Below are positions 62,501 to 64,000 of a DNA stretch of 64,000 nucleotides, one piece after another (within the stretch, counting starts at the first letter, position 1; every line of letters starts with the position of its first letter). A program made the translations under genes and the position numbers. The notes under the pieces are model-generated. The model made no database searches. It was not told the DNA's origin and saw nothing but the letters and a program-made list of their open reading frames with translations. The DNA is taken from the NCBI RefSeq assembly GCF_026914265.1, contig NC_069125.1, forward strand, positions 72,139,546-72,203,545, given 5' to 3'. Source of the stretch: Mya arenaria. Its lineage: Eukaryota > Mollusca > Bivalvia > Myida > Myidae.

Positions 62501-64000
62501 ACAACATACCATCCTTGCCCCTCCTTCTTTCAGAGACCTGTTCAGTCTTCACAGTCTTTGAGGGCTCAGATGGCTCACTGCGCCCGTACAGGTTCTCCGC
62601 GCTCACACGGAACTGGTACTCGTTTCCAGGGGTAAGTCCAGTCACATTATGTACTGTCAGCCTGAATATTCACAATGTCATAAATATTTCGTCACTAGAT
62701 TGAAAGCTTCCTTAAAACCTGGGATATTGACAATTATCGTAGTGTATGATTAAATTGTAAAATTTAATTAAATCTATCCAAATCTATCTATTGTAAACAA
62801 AATATTGACACGTATTGTTTACCTGACGCATATTTAATGAAAATTATAGAATTCCTTAACAGTTACAATTCTATACTACATGTTGGGCGAGTGTTTCCCA
62901 TACCTGTTAGTGCCGACCCTAGCCCATGAGGAGGATGGCAGTTCAAGTTTTTCAATGACGTAGTCAGAGACGTAGCTTCCCCCATCGTCTAATGGAGCCT
63001 TCCAGGAAAGTGTGCAGCTGTCAGACAGAACATTCTCTACCACAGGGAACCGAGGTTTATCAGGGCGGTCTGCAGAACAATACATATGATACTTGTACAC
63101 CTGTATAATGTTATTTATATTGAACACTGCGATGATGCCAGAAACTTGAACATCTATGCAAACACAATATTCCAATATCTTTTAAGAACCATTTTGATAT
63201 CTTAACACATGAAGTTGAACATTAAAAGGACTCATTATATTGTATAGTATTTTGAACTCAGGCTATACTTCTATCACGTTAATATGTTAAATCCTACACA
63301 AACCAATGAATTATTAATTAAGCTTAAAATTTCATTAATTAAAGCGATCACGTTTCATTCATGTCAGGAGACTGACCGTTGATTTGTATCTTGATAAGGG
63401 CGGAGTCTGTGCCCAGGTTGTTGTCAAGCTGTAGTCTCCAGGGACCAGTGTCGTCCTTTGTGGCAGACTTGATGGTGAGTAGGGTGTGTCTGTCTGTAAC
63501 GTCAATATGGTACCGGTGGCCGGACACCTCTGTGTTGTCACGCAGCCATTTCACAGTTGGTTTCGGGTTGCCCGTGAACGGAATCTTTAGAACCACATCC
63601 TCACCCTTTTCATATGCGGACACCTCACGGAATCGCTGAGGAACGTTGATCTTCGGAGGGGCTGAAGTAATGATAGGCAAATAAAATAACTTAATCATCT
63701 ACGGTAATAAAGAGTATTCAGTTATTACAAAAGAACTATGCATTCTTTATCACACAAGGAAAGTTTATGTATTAATAATGTAATGTAAACAAATATATTG
63801 CAAATTTTATATCAATGGAAAGCACGTACAGCTGATTTCCAAGTCTGCTCGGCTGGTCTTGGATCCCCCATGATTGGTTGCCTTGACCAGGTACTCATCC
63901 TGGTCTTCTCCGAACACATCTCGCACTACAAGAGAGAGAGTGTCCCCCTCCTCCGATATCTGGTACTTATCTCCGTCAAAGATCTCACGACTACCCTTGA
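56191..64000 (-). CDS. twitchin: Twitchin (titin-family giant kinase), 3' part
   Basis: The gene enters from beyond the right edge. Exons: 63830-64000, 63377-63661, 62904-63069, 62510-62661, 62163-62228, 61903-61996, 61301-61504, 60872-61013, 60461-60660, 60002-60154, 59136-59259, 58808-58910, 58455-58572, 58102-58274, 57790-57838, 57475-57619, 56938-57118 and 56191-56597 (TAA). Domain order is Ig, Ig, FN3 (two exons), kinase linker, Ser/Thr kinase, autoregulatory tail, Ig, linker, Ig, Ser-rich tail. All junction phases agree. The order matches nematode twitchin, as do the linker WKKYVPQPVEVK and the post-kinase motif IGRIANYSSLRKHNPKEY. Twitchin is a thick-filament protein of the sarcomere; in molluscs its phosphorylation controls catch tension. 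It is partial here only because the window ends. Confidence 0.95.
57163..57342. repeat. Tandem duplication of about 91 bp in a twitchin intron
   Basis: The segment beginning TTAATAAATTAATAGTTGGC occurs twice back to back with only about one difference. It lies in the intron between exons 56938-57118 and 57475-57619. Confidence 0.9.
58808..61996 (-). CDS. twitchin: Twitchin kinase domain and regulatory tail (exon group)
   Basis: Seven exons encode a complete kinase: glycine loop SGAFGVV, ATP-site Lys in FVAKF, catalytic loop HLDIKPEN (HLD in place of HRD, usual for this family), DFG in IIDFGLA, the APE motif in EFAAPEI, and the C-lobe motifs YTDMWAVGVLAYVL and SGLSPFAGEDD. The regulatory tail RIPSSRYDKIRAKIRERYAD follows; in twitchin kinases this segment folds into the active site and inhibits it. 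All key residues are present, so the kinase should be active once released. The N-terminal linker with a Tyr-rich YDYYDILEELG is kept. Confidence 0.93.
60370..60440. repeat. Short tandem repeat, three copies of about 24 bp
   Basis: AATTATAATGAAGAGGTTTT plus GT repeats three times in the twitchin intron just left of exon 60002-60154's upstream neighbour, about 20 bp from the donor of exon 60461-60660. Confidence 0.85.

Overview
This is a stretch of AT-rich animal nuclear DNA. Spliced genes with GT-AG introns, a twitchin gene, tRNA-derived SINEs, several LINEs and small inverted-repeat transposons point to a lophotrochozoan. I infer a bivalve mollusc but cannot name the species. All gene models below were built by hand from splice sites, codon phase and protein resemblance. 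None has been tested against transcripts.

Layout. (1) 1-2976 is one decayed jockey/CR1-like LINE interrupted by two non-autonomous hAT-type elements with 5-bp target duplications. (2) 3964-15264 is a macro-repeat, three almost identical 3767-bp units, each carrying a broken Ty3/Gypsy-type integrase relic and, at its end, an exon-like piece resembling a LamG/concanavalin-like domain. (3) 15744-20238 (+) is a gene for a cysteine-rich EB/EGF-like protein made of symmetric phase 1-1 exons, with a hydrophobic C-terminal tail that suggests GPI anchoring. (4) Roughly 20.3-36.2 kb and 36.3-52.9 kb are two copies of one ~16-kb segment in direct tandem. Each carries a minus-strand gene for an Hv1/TMEM266-like voltage-sensor protein. 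Copy A (23116-30336) is complete at 481 residues. Copy B (37428-48608) lacks recognisable counterparts of the last two exons. Lineage-specific insertions distinguish the copies: SINEs, a TTAA MITE and one 23-bp minisatellite in A; a long 23-bp minisatellite array, a young LINE and an old LINE in B. (5) 51265-64000 (-) is the 3' part of twitchin: Ig-Ig-FN3-kinase-regulatory tail-Ig-Ig. It has two possible C-termini, a Ser-rich tail ending at 56191 or three further Ig domains ending at 51265.

The genes do not form one pathway. Twitchin acts in the muscle sarcomere. The voltage-sensor pair would act in a membrane as proton channels or voltage sensors. The EB-module protein is probably displayed at the cell surface. 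The most unusual protein-level item is the tandem Hv1-like pair, which keeps the Hv1 selectivity and charge-transfer acids but has lost the first S4 arginine and has a much enlarged S1-S2 loop. The most unusual DNA-level items are the 3.77-kb macro-repeat and the 23-bp intronic arrays.
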